This document shows, piece by piece, positions 48,922-57,531 of a stretch of 64,000 nucleotides of DNA (position 1 is the first letter of the stretch; each line of letters opens with the position of its first letter). Origin of the DNA: Streptomyces lavendulae subsp. lavendulae. GTDB taxonomy: Bacteria; Actinomycetota; Actinomycetes; Streptomycetales; Streptomycetaceae. The stretch is taken from assembly GCF_002803845.1 (NCBI RefSeq), contig NZ_CP024985.1, forward strand, positions 4,588,001 to 4,652,000, in the 5' to 3' direction. Below the pieces are notes generated by a model. That model was not told the DNA's origin, made no database searches, and worked only from the letters and a program-made list of their open reading frames with translations. Position numbers and translations under genes: made by a program.

Positions 48922-48968
48922 AGAAGGGGAGGGCCCCGGCGGAACCGTCCGCCGGGGCCCTCCCCTTT
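48922..48968. terminator. Strong bidirectional terminator
   Basis: GGGGAGGGCCCCGGCGGA pairs perfectly over 18 bases with its complement around an ACCG loop, extended by AA/TT. A T-rich tail on one strand and its complement on the other serve the convergent YqeY and penicillin-binding-protein genes. Confidence 0.82.
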
Positions 48969-48982
48969 CTTCGCTTCTTCCT

Positions 48983-51346
48983 TTACTGCGGTTCCGGGCC
49001 GCCGATCAGGCCGGCCGCGCCCGCCGCGGTGCCGCCGGTGACGGGGTCGGTCGCGCCGCCGCCCGTGGCGCCGCCGAAGAGGCCGCCGGTGGGTCCGGCC
49101 GCCGTCGCGCCGCCGGGGCGGTTGTCCCCCGGCTTGTTGTCGCCGCCGGGCTTGCCCGGCTTCCCGGGCTTGTGCGGGGTGGTCGGCTGGGTCGGGTTGT
49201 TCCGGCCGCCGTTGTTGCCGCCGTTGCCGTTGCCGTTGCCATTGCCGCCGCCACCGCCCGGAACCGAGGGCTCCGGGATGTTGACCGTGACGAATCCGGG
49301 GGCCTCGCGGCCGGACAGCGAGCCGGAGACCGCGTCCTTCCAGATCGGGCCGGGCAGGCCACCGCCGAAGACCTTCGGGTAGTACTGACCGCCGATGGTG
49401 ATGTCCTCCATCGTGATCTTCTTCGCGCCGCCCGAACCGACCCACACCGCGCCGGACAGGTTCGGCGTGTAGCCGACGAACCAGGCGTTGTAGCGGTTGT
49501 CGGTGGTACCGGTCTTTCCGGCGTTGTCGCGGTCGGTCAGACCGGCCCGCTCACCCGTACCGGAGTCGACCACTCCGCGCAGCAGCGTGTTGATCGTGTC
49601 GGCGGTGTCCTGGGACATCGCCCGGTCGCACTTGGTCTTCGGCACCGCGAGGGCCTTGCCGTGGGCGTCGGTGATCGACTCCAGCGCGATCGGGGTGCAG
49701 TAGACGCCCCGGTTGGCGAAGGTGGCGTAGGCGTTGGCCATCGTCAGCGGGGACATCTCGGCGGAACCGAGCGCGATGGACGGCTCCTCGGGCAGCTTCA
49801 CGCCGCTGGCCGGGACCACGCCGAGCTTCTGCGTCATCTCCGTGACCGGGCACAGCCCGATCTCCGAGATCATCTGCACGAAGTACGTGTTGATGGACTT
49901 CTCCATCGCCGTCTTCAGTGCGTACGGACCCTGCTCCTCCGGGGTCTCGTTCTCCGCCGTCTGCAGCTTGCCGTTGGCGAGCGGCAGGTTCTGCCAGTTC
50001 GACCCGTCGCACCGCGGCACCGGGCTCGGGTACTCCATCTTGTTCGGCGCCGAGTACACCTTCGTCGGCTCCATGCCGCGCTCTATGGCGGCGGCGGCGA
50101 TGAACGGCTTGAACGTGGAGCCGACCTGGAAGCCGAAGTTGGAGCCGCCCATCCGCTTGTCCACGGAGTAGTTGATCTGCGTCTCGTTCTTCCCGAAGCC
50201 GTACGGCTTCGACTGGCCCATCGCCAGTACCCGCCCGGTGCCGGGCTGCACCATGGTCACGGCCGTCGCGATCGAGTCGTCCTCGTGGACGTGGTCCTTG
50301 ATCGAGGCGTTGGCGGCGTCCTGCGACTGCGGGTCCAGCGTGGTACGGACCGTCAGACCGCCCTGGTTCCAGATCTTCGCGCGCTCCTCGCGGGTCTTGC
50401 CGAAGACCGGGTCCGACAGGAAGGTGTTGCGCACGTAGTCACAGAAGAAGCCCGCGCCCTTGACCGCGGTGATGCAGCCGTTCTTCGGCCGGGTCACCTT
50501 CAGGGTCACCGGCTTCTTCTTCGCCTCGTCCGCCTCGGCCTGCGAGATGTCCTTCATGTCGGCCATCCGCTGGAGGACGACGTTGCGGCGCTTCATCGCC
50601 TCCTGCACGTCGTTCACCGGGTCGAACCGGCTCGGCGACTGGACGACGCCCGCGAGCAGCGCCGACTCCTCCAGGGTCAGGTCCTTGGCCGGCTTGCTGA
50701 AGTAGCGCTGCGCGGCGGACTCGATCCCGTACGCCTGCTGGCCGAAGTAGGTGATGTTGAGGTAGTTCTCCAGGATCTTCTTCTTCCCGAGCTCCTCCTC
50801 GACCTGGATCGAGTACTTCAGCTCGCGGATCTTGCGTCCGAGGCTCTTCTCCTGGGCCTCGCGGACCTTGGACTCGTCGTCGCCCGCCTCCTCCACGAAG
50901 ACGTTCTTGACGTACTGCTGCGTCAGCGTGGAGGCGCCCTGCGCGGCGCCGCCCTCCTGCGCGTTGCGGTTCACCGCGCGCAGGATGCCCTTGAGGTCGA
51001 CCGCGCCGTGTTCGTAGAAACGCGAGTCCTCGATCGCGACGATCGCCTTCTGCATGTACGGCGAGATGGCCGTGAGCGGGACCACCTGCCGGTCCCGTGA
51101 ATAGACGGTGGCGATCAGGCCACCCTCCGCGTCCAGGATCGTGGTGCGCTGGCTCAGCGGAGGGGTCTTCAGATTGGCCGGGATCTCGTCGAAACCCTCG
51201 ACGGTCCCTTTGGCCGCGAGTCCCAGAGCGCCTGCGCCCGGGATCGCGATGCCGGCGAGTACGACTCCGGAGAGAACGGACACCCCGAGGAACTTGGCGG
51301 CCTGCTGTGGCCCCGTGAGCCCGCCGCCCGAGCGCTTCTTTCCCAT
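48983..51346 (-). CDS. Class A penicillin-binding protein (bifunctional)
   Basis: A 787-residue peptidoglycan synthase. A short cytoplasmic tail and membrane anchor (FLGVSVLSGVVLAGIAIPG) lead into a GT51 glycosyltransferase domain with IEDSRFYEHGAVD (about 105-117), QGASTLTQQYVKN and RKIRELKYSIQVEEE. The transpeptidase domain has STFKPF (SxxK), SIN (SxN) and KTGTT. The C-terminal 110 residues are a Gly/Asn/Pro-rich, GNGNGNGG-type exterior tail. Expected to build cross-linked wall. A TAGGCT seven bases before the ATG suggests a leaderless transcript. Confidence 0.94.
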   Translation of the reverse strand: MGKKRSGGGLTGPQQAAKFLGVSVLSGVVLAGIAIPGAGALGLAAKGTVEGFDEIPANLKTPPLSQRTTILDAEGGLIATVYSRDRQVVPLTAISPYMQKAIVAIEDSRFYEHGAVDLKGILRAVNRNAQEGGAAQGASTLTQQYVKNVFVEEAGDDESKVREAQEKSLGRKIRELKYSIQVEEELGKKKILENYLNITYFGQQAYGIESAAQRYFSKPAKDLTLEESALLAGVVQSPSRFDPVNDVQEAMKRRNVVLQRMADMKDISQAEADEAKKKPVTLKVTRPKNGCITAVKGAGFFCDYVRNTFLSDPVFGKTREERAKIWNQGGLTVRTTLDPQSQDAANASIKDHVHEDDSIATAVTMVQPGTGRVLAMGQSKPYGFGKNETQINYSVDKRMGGSNFGFQVGSTFKPFIAAAAIERGMEPTKVYSAPNKMEYPSPVPRCDGSNWQNLPLANGKLQTAENETPEEQGPYALKTAMEKSINTYFVQMISEIGLCPVTEMTQKLGVVPASGVKLPEEPSIALGSAEMSPLTMANAYATFANRGVYCTPIALESITDAHGKALAVPKTKCDRAMSQDTADTINTLLRGVVDSGTGERAGLTDRDNAGKTGTTDNRYNAWFVGYTPNLSGAVWVGSGGAKKITMEDITIGGQYYPKVFGGGLPGPIWKDAVSGSLSGREAPGFVTVNIPEPSVPGGGGGNGNGNGNGGNNGGRNNPTQPTTPHKPGKPGKPGGDNKPGDNRPGGATAAGPTGGLFGGATGGGATDPVTGGTAAGAAGLIGGPEPQ

Positions 51347-51743
51347 GGAGGGCAGCCTACGTTCTCATTCGCCGGACACACGCGAATGCCTTGGCCTAAG
51401 CTGACCCCAACTGTCACAGGAGCGCGGTGTCACATCAACCCCCCGGCTTGATTTTCACCCTTCCCGAATGGGGTGGACTCATGTCCGAATCCCGCCCTTC
51501 CCTCTGACGGTCGTGCACCGGCACTTTCCCGATTTCACCCGAATCGCCGGAATGGTCGGGCATGTCGCCGGATCACTCCGTCGGGTGATCTGCCGCTTAC
51601 CCATAGTCCGTTCGGACCATTCAAGATTGGGCCCGTCGGGGGTGTTGCACTGTGCCCGCCTTCCGTAACGTCCTCAACTGGCAGCGGTGAATATGCCGCT
51701 ACCGCCGTGAGGGAGCCTCGATTCGGGAGAGGACGGCGCCGGG
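51347..51743. other. Intergenic promoter region between penicillin-binding protein and wblA
   Basis: 397 bases without a credible gene. It contains the -10 box of the penicillin-binding-protein gene near 51354, a GATCAC/GTGATC dyad at 51571-51590, and an AGCGG/CCGCT dyad near 51684-51701. TTGCAC and TAACGT about 15 bases apart (51643-51669) may be a wblA promoter. The wblA leader would be over 70 bases long. Confidence 0.5.
51354..51359 (-). promoter_or_regulatory. -10 element for a leaderless penicillin-binding-protein message
   Basis: Minus-strand TAGGCT lies seven bases before the ATG at 51346, with no ribosome site between. Confidence 0.45.
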
Positions 51744-52094
51744 ATGGGCTGGGTTACCGACTGGAGTGCGCAGGCAGCCTGCCGCACTACCGATCCGGAT
51801 GAACTGTTCGTTCAAGGAGCGGCACAGAACAGGGCCAAGGCGGTGTGCACCGGATGTCCGGTGCGGACCGAATGCCTGGCCGACGCGCTCGACAATCGTG
51901 TCGAGTTCGGAGTATGGGGCGGAATGACCGAGCGGGAACGACGCGCCTTGCTGCGCAGGCGTCCCACCGTCACCTCGTGGCGACGGCTGCTCGAAACCGC
52001 ACGCACGGAGTACGAGCGCAGTACGGGCATCCTCACCGTGGATGTCGACGCGGAGATCGACGTGTCGTACGAGACGTACGCGGCAGCCGGGTAA
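51744..52094 (+). CDS. wblA: WhiB-like regulator WblA
   Basis: A 116-residue iron-sulfur protein. Four cysteines at positions 13, 35, 38 and 44 (C-x21-C-x2-C-x5-C) bind the 4Fe-4S cluster, followed by the turn FGVWGGMTERERRALLRR and a basic DNA-contacting tail. The sequence matches my memory of WblA, a global Streptomyces regulator that activates sporulation and represses antibiotic production, and the neighbours (class A penicillin-binding protein and ArsA-like ATPase) agree. A GAGAGGA sequence about ten bases upstream is the ribosome site. Confidence 0.92.
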   Translation: MGWVTDWSAQAACRTTDPDELFVQGAAQNRAKAVCTGCPVRTECLADALDNRVEFGVWGGMTERERRALLRRRPTVTSWRRLLETARTEYERSTGILTVDVDAEIDVSYETYAAAG

Positions 52095-52122
52095 ACCACC
52101 CGGACGCCACGTCGTACGAACG

Positions 52123-53439
52123 CTATGTCCCGGCCGGAACACCGGCCGCGAGTCGCTCTCCGATGGCCCGTAGCCCGGCGAGGTCGTGTACATCGCCGGG
52201 CAGGGCGGCCACTTGGGCCACCGCCACTTCGGGGTGCAGCGAAGTGAAACGGTCGCGGGTGCGCTGTTCGCGCGCGATCACCTGCATGCGCTCGGCGTGC
52301 AGGCGCAACAACCCTGCCGTGATCTCGTCCACCTCGGTGACGGCGCGCGCGTCGTCCGTGTGGTGTGGGTCGGGGGCGTCCGGTTCTCCGGAGGTCTGCG
52401 GTGCGCCGTCCACGCCGGGGGAGCCGTCGTCGGCGGCCTCACGAGGTCCAGCTTTCCCGGACTCCTGATCGACAATGCCGCCTTCTTCAAGATTCTCTGC
52501 GGCGGCCAGGGCCCGCTCGGCGGACAGCCGCGCGGCATCGCTGCCGTGTACCCGGTTCAACACCAGGCCGGCCAGCGGCATCCGTTCCGCGGCCAGCCGC
52601 TCGACGAAGTACGCGGCCTCGCGCAGGGCGTCCGGCTCGGGTGCGGCGACCACGAGGAAGGCCGTACCGGGAGCCTGGAGCAGCCGGAACGTAGCGTCCG
52701 CGCGGGTGCGGAACCCGCCGAACATCGTGTCCATCGCGGCCACGAAGGTCTGTACGTCCTTCAGCAGCGAGGCACCCATCAGCTTGCTCAGCGTGCCGGT
52801 CATCATCGACATGCCGACGTTCAGGAACTTCATGCCGGCCCGCCCGCCGACCTTCGCCGGAGCCATCAGCACCCGGATGAACTTCCCGTCCAGGAAGGAC
52901 CCGAGCCGCTTCGGCGCGTCGAGGAAGTCCAGCGCGGACCGGCTCGGCGGGGTGTCCACCACGATCAGGTCCCAGTCGTCCTTGGACCGCAGCTGCCCCA
53001 GCTTCTCCATCGCCATGTACTCCTGCGTGCCCGCGAAACCGGCCGACAGGGACTGGTAGAAGGGGTTCGCGAGGATGGCCCGCGCCCGCTCGCCGTCCGC
53101 GTGCGATTCGACGATCTCGTCGAAGGTCCGCTTCATGTCCAGCATCATGGCGTGCAGTTCACCGCCCCCGCCGCCCACGCCCGCCACCTTGCGCGGGGTG
53201 TTGTCCAGCGAGTCGATGCCCATCGACTGGGCCAGCCGGCGCGCCGGGTCGATGGTCAGCACGACCACCTTCCGCCCGCGCTCGGCCGCCCGGACGCCGA
53301 GCGCCGCGGCCGTCGTGGTCTTGCCGACCCCGCCCGCCCCGCAGCACACGATGATCCGGGTCTTCGGGTCGTCCAGCAGCGCGTCGACCGCCAGTCGCGC
53401 GGGAGTGTCCAGGCCCACGGTGTTCCCACCCTCACTCAT
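52123..53439 (-). CDS. ArsA/GET3-like P-loop ATPase, second copy
   Basis: A 438-residue ATPase. GAGGVGKTT (34-42) is the deviant Walker A of the ArsA/MinD group, DTPPSRSALDFLD the switch region, and LVLNRVHGSD the A-loop area. An acidic insert of about 60 residues (GKAGPREAADDGSPG and onward, about 320-370) interrupts the helical part, which is unusual. It overlaps the upstream paralogue by 8 bases; the two probably form a heterodimer. They are widely conserved next to wblA, but the cargo is unknown. Confidence 0.85.
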   Translation of the reverse strand: MSEGGNTVGLDTPARLAVDALLDDPKTRIIVCCGAGGVGKTTTAAALGVRAAERGRKVVVLTIDPARRLAQSMGIDSLDNTPRKVAGVGGGGGELHAMMLDMKRTFDEIVESHADGERARAILANPFYQSLSAGFAGTQEYMAMEKLGQLRSKDDWDLIVVDTPPSRSALDFLDAPKRLGSFLDGKFIRVLMAPAKVGGRAGMKFLNVGMSMMTGTLSKLMGASLLKDVQTFVAAMDTMFGGFRTRADATFRLLQAPGTAFLVVAAPEPDALREAAYFVERLAAERMPLAGLVLNRVHGSDAARLSAERALAAAENLEEGGIVDQESGKAGPREAADDGSPGVDGAPQTSGEPDAPDPHHTDDARAVTEVDEITAGLLRLHAERMQVIAREQRTRDRFTSLHPEVAVAQVAALPGDVHDLAGLRAIGERLAAGVPAGT

Positions 53440-54421
53440 CGGCGTCCGCCTGCTTGCGGAGTTCCGTCGCCAGCTCGTACAGCCCGGCCAGCTCCATCCC
53501 CGAGCCGAGCAGGGGGAGTTCGTACGTCGGCACGTCCAGCCCCGCCAGCACCTGGCGTTGCTCCCGCTCCAGCTCCACCCGGCTCGCGTGCTCCGCGGCC
53601 TGCGCCAGCAGCGGCTCCACCAGCCGCTCGGCCAGCCCGCCCCGCCGTGCGCCCCCGAGCCCGACCCGGGACAGGGCCCGGGCGATGTCGGCCCGGTGAC
53701 CCTCGGCGGCCTCGCGCAGGGTGCCCTCGTCCAAATGGTGCGGGCGCACCATGTTGACGAAGACCCGGCCCACCGGAAGCCCCGCCTCGACGAGTTCCGC
53801 GATGCCGTCCGCGGTCTCCTGGACCGGCATCTCCTCCAGCAGGGTCACCAGGTGCACCGCCGTGTCCGGTGACTTGAGCACCTTCATCACGGCCTGCGCC
53901 TGGTTGTGGATGGGCCCGAACCGGGCCAGCCCCGCCACCTCGTCGTTGACGTTCAGGAAGCGGGTGATCCGCCCGGTCGGCGGCGCGTCCATGATCACGT
54001 GGTCGTAGACGAACCGTCCCGCCTTGTCCTTGCGCCGGACCGCCTCGCACGCCTTGCCGGTCAGCAGGACGTCCCGCAGACCGGGCGCGATCGTCGTGGC
54101 GAAGTCGATCGCCCCGAGCTTCTTGAGGGCCCGGCCGGCGGAACCGAGCTTGTAGAACATCTGGAGGTAGTCCAGCAGCGCCCGCTCCGCGTCGATGGCG
54201 AGCGCGTAGACCTCACCCCCGCCGCCGCCGGGCGCGACGGCGATCTTGCGCTCCTCGTAGGGGAGCGCCTCCGTGCCGAAAAGCTGTGCGATGCCCTGCC
54301 TGCCCTCGACCTCCACGAGAAGAGTCCGCCTGCCCTCGCGTGCGAGGGCGAGCGCGAGTGCCGCGGCGACCGTGGTCTTGCCGGTGCCGCCCTTGCCGCT
54401 GACCACCTGGAGCCTGCTCAC
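53432..54421 (-). CDS. ArsA/GET3-like P-loop ATPase, first copy
   Basis: A 329-residue ATPase with GKGGTGKTT (9-17), MDAPPTGRITRFLNV as the switch II region and FVNMVRPHHLD near the adenine pocket. Family members move arsenite or tail-anchored proteins; no arsenite-binding cysteines are visible. GTG at 54421 is chosen because TAGGCT lies eight bases upstream and the homologue-like N-terminus VSRLQVVSG starts there. It leads the two-gene ATPase operon and diverges from the DUF4177 gene. Confidence 0.85.
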   Translation of the reverse strand: MSRLQVVSGKGGTGKTTVAAALALALAREGRRTLLVEVEGRQGIAQLFGTEALPYEERKIAVAPGGGGGEVYALAIDAERALLDYLQMFYKLGSAGRALKKLGAIDFATTIAPGLRDVLLTGKACEAVRRKDKAGRFVYDHVIMDAPPTGRITRFLNVNDEVAGLARFGPIHNQAQAVMKVLKSPDTAVHLVTLLEEMPVQETADGIAELVEAGLPVGRVFVNMVRPHHLDEGTLREAAEGHRADIARALSRVGLGGARRGGLAERLVEPLLAQAAEHASRVELEREQRQVLAGLDVPTYELPLLGSGMELAGLYELATELRKQADADE

Positions 54422-54429
54422 AGCGTCCG

Positions 54430-54435
54430 AGCCTA
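54430..54435 (-). promoter_or_regulatory. -10 element for a leaderless ATPase message
   Basis: Minus-strand TAGGCT lies eight bases before GTG 54421 and only 20 bases from the opposite -10 at 54455, so the divergent promoters are back to back. Confidence 0.4.
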
Positions 54436-54454
54436 ACCACTCCCGCTCAGGCAT

Positions 54455-54460
54455 TACGCT
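54455..54460 (+). promoter_or_regulatory. -10 element for a leaderless DUF4177 message
   Basis: TACGCT ends seven bases before the ATG at 54468. Confidence 0.4.
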
Positions 54461-54467
54461 CGGGCCC

Positions 54468-54629
54468 ATGACCAAGAAGTTCGAATACGCGACGGTGCCC
54501 CTGCTGGTGCACGCCACCAAGCAGATCCTCGACACCTGGGGCGAGGACGGCTGGGAGCTCGTCCAGGTCGTGCCCGGCCCGAACAACCCCGAGCAGCTCG
54601 TGGCCTACCTCAAGCGGGAGAAGGCATGA
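54468..54629 (+). CDS. DUF4177-like small protein
   Basis: A 53-residue protein: KFEYATVPLLVHATKQILDTW and GWELVQVVPGPNNPEQLVAYL. The GxxGWELVxVxP pattern followed by an aromatic strand is the DUF4177 hallmark; its function is unknown. It is translationally coupled to the RidA gene by a 4-base ATGA overlap, so it may be a small partner or regulator of that enzyme. The transcript is probably leaderless. Confidence 0.75.
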   Translation: MTKKFEYATVPLLVHATKQILDTWGEDGWELVQVVPGPNNPEQLVAYLKREKA

Positions 54630-55099
54630 GCGGCGTCGTCGAGGCGCGGATCGCCGAGCTCGGCCTGACCCTCCCCGAGGTCGTTCCGCCGCTGGCCACC
54701 TACCAGCCGGCCGTGCGGTCGGGTGCCTACGTGTACACCGCCGGCCAGCTCCCGATGGTGCAGGGCAAGCTCCCGCTGACCGGCAAGGTCGGCGCGGAGG
54801 TCTCCGCGGAGCAGGCCAAGGAGCTGGCCGCGACCTGCGCGCTGAACGCGCTGGCCGCCGTCAAGTCCGTGGTCGGTGACCTCGACAAGATCGCCCGTGT
54901 CGTCAAGGTCGTCGGCTTCGTCGCCTCGGCCCCCGACTTCACGGCCCAGCCGGGCGTGCTGAACGGCGCGAGCGAGCTGCTGGGCGAGATCCTCGGCGAG
55001 AAGGGCGTGCACGCGCGCAGCGCGGTCGGCGTCGCCGTCCTCCCGCTGGACGCCCCGGTCGAGATCGAGATCCAGGTCGAACTCACCGCCTCGGCCTGA
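54626..55099 (+). CDS. RidA/YjgF-family protein
   Basis: A 157-residue enamine/imine deaminase-like protein. SGAYVYTAGQLPMVQGKLPLTGKVG and ALNALAAVKSVVGDLDKIARVVKVVGFV, in pieces, are diagnostic, and R at HARSAVGVAVLP corresponds to the catalytic arginine of the RidA group. It may clear reactive 2-aminoacrylate or act in a specialised reaction. It overlaps the DUF4177 gene by 4 bases. Confidence 0.9.
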   Translation: MSGVVEARIAELGLTLPEVVPPLATYQPAVRSGAYVYTAGQLPMVQGKLPLTGKVGAEVSAEQAKELAATCALNALAAVKSVVGDLDKIARVVKVVGFVASAPDFTAQPGVLNGASELLGEILGEKGVHARSAVGVAVLPLDAPVEIEIQVELTASA

Positions 55100-55465
55100 C
55101 GCACCACTCCCCTACGGGACGCACCCCCGGCCCCGAGCCCGCCCCACCGGACCCCGTCCGCTGAGGCGGCCCCGGGGCCGGCGGCGTTTCCGGGGCCGGC
55201 CCCGGGCTTCCCCGCCTCGGCCCTGACCGCCCGCAGGGCGGCGCCCCAGGGGCCGGGGACGCCCCGGGACGCACAGTGCCGTCCGAGGGACGGGTCACAC
55301 CGGCCCGGCCGCGCGGCGCCCGCTCGGGACCCTGTCCGGCAGAGCACCGGCCCGTGCCGCCGCGTAGCGGCCTCGCGCGGCCCGCGTAGCGACCCCGCAC
55401 CGGCCCCGAGCGGCCCGCGCAGGGGTCCCGCGTGGTGGACGCAGCCGGGTGGGCCTCGAACATCG

Positions 55466-55490
55466 GGCCGGATGGTCGTAGCATCCGGCC
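55466..55490. promoter_or_regulatory. Dyad overlapping the NUDIX gene promoter
   Basis: GGCCGGAT and ATCCGGCC are separated by nine bases and end directly at the ATG (55491). The right arm overlaps the TAGCAT -10 box, so a repressor could bind here. Confidence 0.45.
55479..55484 (+). promoter_or_regulatory. -10 element for a leaderless NUDIX message
   Basis: TAGCAT ends six bases before the ATG at 55491; TCGAAC 17 bases upstream is a poor -35. Confidence 0.45.
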
Positions 55491-56393
55491 ATGCCGAATG
55501 GTCAGCACGGTCCGTCGTCCAGTCAGCCCGCCGGAGGCCAGTGGTACCCCCCGGAGTGGCCCGACCGCATCCGCGCGCTCGCGGACGGCGCGCTCACCCC
55601 GGTCGCGCCCAAACGCGCCGCCACGGTGATGCTGCTCCGCGACACCCCCGCCGGCCCGGCCGTGCACATGCTGCGCCGCCGTGCCTCCATGGCCTTCGCC
55701 GGAGGCGCCTACGCCTACCCCGGCGGCGGGGTCGACCCCCGTGACGAGGACCGCCGCATCGGCTGGGCCGGCCCCGGCCTGGACGCCTGGGCGGAGCGCC
55801 TCGGCACCGACGCCGCCACCGCCCAGGCCATCGTCTGCGGGGCCGTCCGCGAGACCTTCGAGGAGGCGGGCGTACTCCTCGCCGGGGAGACGCCCGGCAC
55901 CGTCGTCGGCGACACCACCGGGGAGGACTGGGAGGCCGACCGCGAGGCCCTCGTGGCGCGCGAGCTGTCCTTCGCCGAGTTCCTCGACCGGCGCGGCCTG
56001 CTGCTGCGCTCCGACCTGCTCGGGGCGTGGGCCCGGTGGATCACCCCGGAGTTCGAGCCCCGCCGCTACGACACGTGGTTCTTCGTCGCCGCCCTCCCGG
56101 AGGGCCAGCGCACCCGCAACGCCTCCACCGAGGCCGACCGGACCGTCTGGATCCGCCCCTCCGACGCGGCCGCCCGCTACGACGGGGGCGAGCTGCTGAT
56201 GATGCCGCCCACCATCTCCACCCTGCGCTCCCTGGAGCCCCACGCCAGCGCCGCCGCCGCGCTGGCGGCGGCCGCCGCGCAGGACCTGACGCCCGTCCTG
56301 GCGCAGGCCGCCCTCGTGGACGGCGAGCTGGTGCTCAGCTGGCCGGGGCACGACGAGTTCACCAAGCGCGTCCGCCCGGGAGGCACCGCATGA
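55491..56393 (+). CDS. NUDIX-family hydrolase (ADP-ribose/NUDT19-like)
   Basis: A 300-residue enzyme. PKRAATVMLLRDTPAG starts the domain, GGAYAYPGGGVDPRDE is the Nudix beta-loop, and AVRETFEEAGVLL (REtfEEaG) is the helix of the catalytic box. A long insertion between the two halves and LRSDLLGAWARWITPEFEPRRYDTWFF, in pieces, place it with the NUDT19/acyl-CoA pyrophosphohydrolase-type proteins. It overlaps the metallo-beta-lactamase gene by 4 bases, so the pair may act on a common metabolite. Confidence 0.87.
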   Translation: MPNGQHGPSSSQPAGGQWYPPEWPDRIRALADGALTPVAPKRAATVMLLRDTPAGPAVHMLRRRASMAFAGGAYAYPGGGVDPRDEDRRIGWAGPGLDAWAERLGTDAATAQAIVCGAVRETFEEAGVLLAGETPGTVVGDTTGEDWEADREALVARELSFAEFLDRRGLLLRSDLLGAWARWITPEFEPRRYDTWFFVAALPEGQRTRNASTEADRTVWIRPSDAAARYDGGELLMMPPTISTLRSLEPHASAAAALAAAAAQDLTPVLAQAALVDGELVLSWPGHDEFTKRVRPGGTA

Positions 56394-57235
56394 CCGACGC
56401 CGCCGTACTCCCGGGCCAGCCCCGCGGAATGGTCACCTCCGGGCCGGCGACCGTCCGTGCCGTCAACGTCCTGGCCCCCAACGCCTCGGCGATGACCCTG
56501 GACGGCACCAACACCTGGCTGGTCTCCGAGCCGGACTCCGAGCTGGCCGTCGTCATCGACCCCGGCCCGCTGGACGAGGCCCACCTGCGGGCCGTCATCG
56601 CCACCGCCGAGCAGGCCGGCAAGCGCGTCGCGCTGACCCTACTGACCCACGGGCACCCCGACCACGCCGAGGGGGCCGGCCGCTTCGCCGAGCTGACCGG
56701 GACGAAGGTCCGCGCCCTCGACCCCGCCCTGCGGCTCGGTGACGAGGGCCTGGCCGCCGGGAACGTGATCCGCACCGGCGGCCTGGAGCTGCGCGTCGTG
56801 GCGACCCCCGGGCACACCGCCGACTCGCTCTGCTTCCACCTGCCCGCCGACCGGGCCGTGATCACCGGCGACACCATCCTGGGCCGCGGTACGACCGTGG
56901 TCGCGCACCCCGACGGCCGCCTGGGGGACTACCTCGACTCCCTGCGCCGCCTGCGCTCCCTCACCGTCGACGACGGGGTGACCACGGTGCTCCCGGGGCA
57001 CGGGCCGGTCCTGGAGGACGCCCAGGGCGCCGTCGAGTACTACCTGGCGCACCGCGCCCACCGGCTCGCCCAGGTCGAGACGGCCGTGGAGAACGGCTTC
57101 GTCACCCCCGAGGCGGTCGTCGCGCAGGTCTACGCCGACGTGGACCGCTCGCTCTGGCCCGCGGCCACGTGGTCCGTACAAGCACAGCTGGAGTACCTTC
57201 GTGATCACGGACTGATCCCGGGGGGACCTGAATGA
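56390..57235 (+). CDS. Metallo-beta-lactamase-fold hydrolase (LACTB2-like)
   Basis: About 281 residues. LTHGHPDHAEG is the HxHxDH metal motif, VVATPGHTADSLCFHLP the second metal site, AVITGDTILGRGTTVV the aspartate ligand and VLPGHGPV the last histidine. A C-terminal winged helix (NGFVTPEAVVAQVYADVD) is as in LACTB2-type RNases and thioesterases. ATG at 56390 overlaps the NUDIX stop; the preceding open frame is antisense-like. It is followed, with 4-base overlap, by a small membrane protein. Confidence 0.9.
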   Translation: MTDAAVLPGQPRGMVTSGPATVRAVNVLAPNASAMTLDGTNTWLVSEPDSELAVVIDPGPLDEAHLRAVIATAEQAGKRVALTLLTHGHPDHAEGAGRFAELTGTKVRALDPALRLGDEGLAAGNVIRTGGLELRVVATPGHTADSLCFHLPADRAVITGDTILGRGTTVVAHPDGRLGDYLDSLRRLRSLTVDDGVTTVLPGHGPVLEDAQGAVEYYLAHRAHRLAQVETAVENGFVTPEAVVAQVYADVDRSLWPAATWSVQAQLEYLRDHGLIPGGPE

Positions 57236-57531
57236 ACACCCTGTACGTGCTGCTCGCACTGCTCGCCGTCGCCGGCTGGATCACCTCCACGGTGACCCTG
57301 CGGATGCGCGCCCTGGCGGACAAGGCGGACCTGCTGGAGCGCCGCCTGGGCCTGGTCCTGGACCACCTGGGCATCGAGGAGCCCGAGCCGGCCGGCATGG
57401 ACGAGGTACGGGCGCTGGCGCGCGACGGCCGGGACGTCTCGGCGATCAAGCGGTACCGCGAGATCACCGGCGCCGGTCTGGCGGAGGCGAAGCGGGCCGT
57501 GGACGCCCTGGACCCGGCGCGGAGCGCGTGA
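57232..57531 (+). CDS. Small membrane protein with L7/L12-like C-terminal motif
   Basis: A 99-residue protein. One N-terminal membrane helix (LYVLLALLAVAGWITSTV) precedes a coiled segment (RALADKADLLERRLGLVL) and a C-terminal AIKRYREITGAGLAEAKRAVD that resembles the ribosomal L7/L12 C-terminal domain. Such anchored L7/L12-like proteins occur in actinobacteria; the role is unknown. It overlaps the metallo-beta-lactamase gene by 4 bases, and its 3' end overlaps the convergent nucleotidyltransferase gene by 68 bases. Confidence 0.72.
   Translation: MNTLYVLLALLAVAGWITSTVTLRMRALADKADLLERRLGLVLDHLGIEEPEPAGMDEVRALARDGRDVSAIKRYREITGAGLAEAKRAVDALDPARSA

Larger units (their letters stand above)
55100..55490. 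other. Gene-free GC-rich intergenic region
   Basis: 391 bases with no credible coding region. GGGGCCGG and CCGGCCCC (about 55172-55204) can form a hairpin after the RidA gene. Between 55350 and 55430 there are short repeats such as CGCGTAGCG and CGGCCCGCG. A dyad and -10 box for the NUDIX gene close the region. Confidence 0.5.

Noticed and set aside
47213..51100. A 1295-codon plus-strand open frame
   Set aside because: It is antisense to the metallophosphoesterase and penicillin-binding-protein genes. Third-position GC bias keeps the mirror frame open; the composition is typical of shadows, with no ribosome site or family signature.
51473..51802. A 109-codon frame upstream of and overlapping wblA
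   Set aside because: It runs into wblA in another frame, has stop-poor random composition and no plausible ribosome site; wblA itself is unmistakable.
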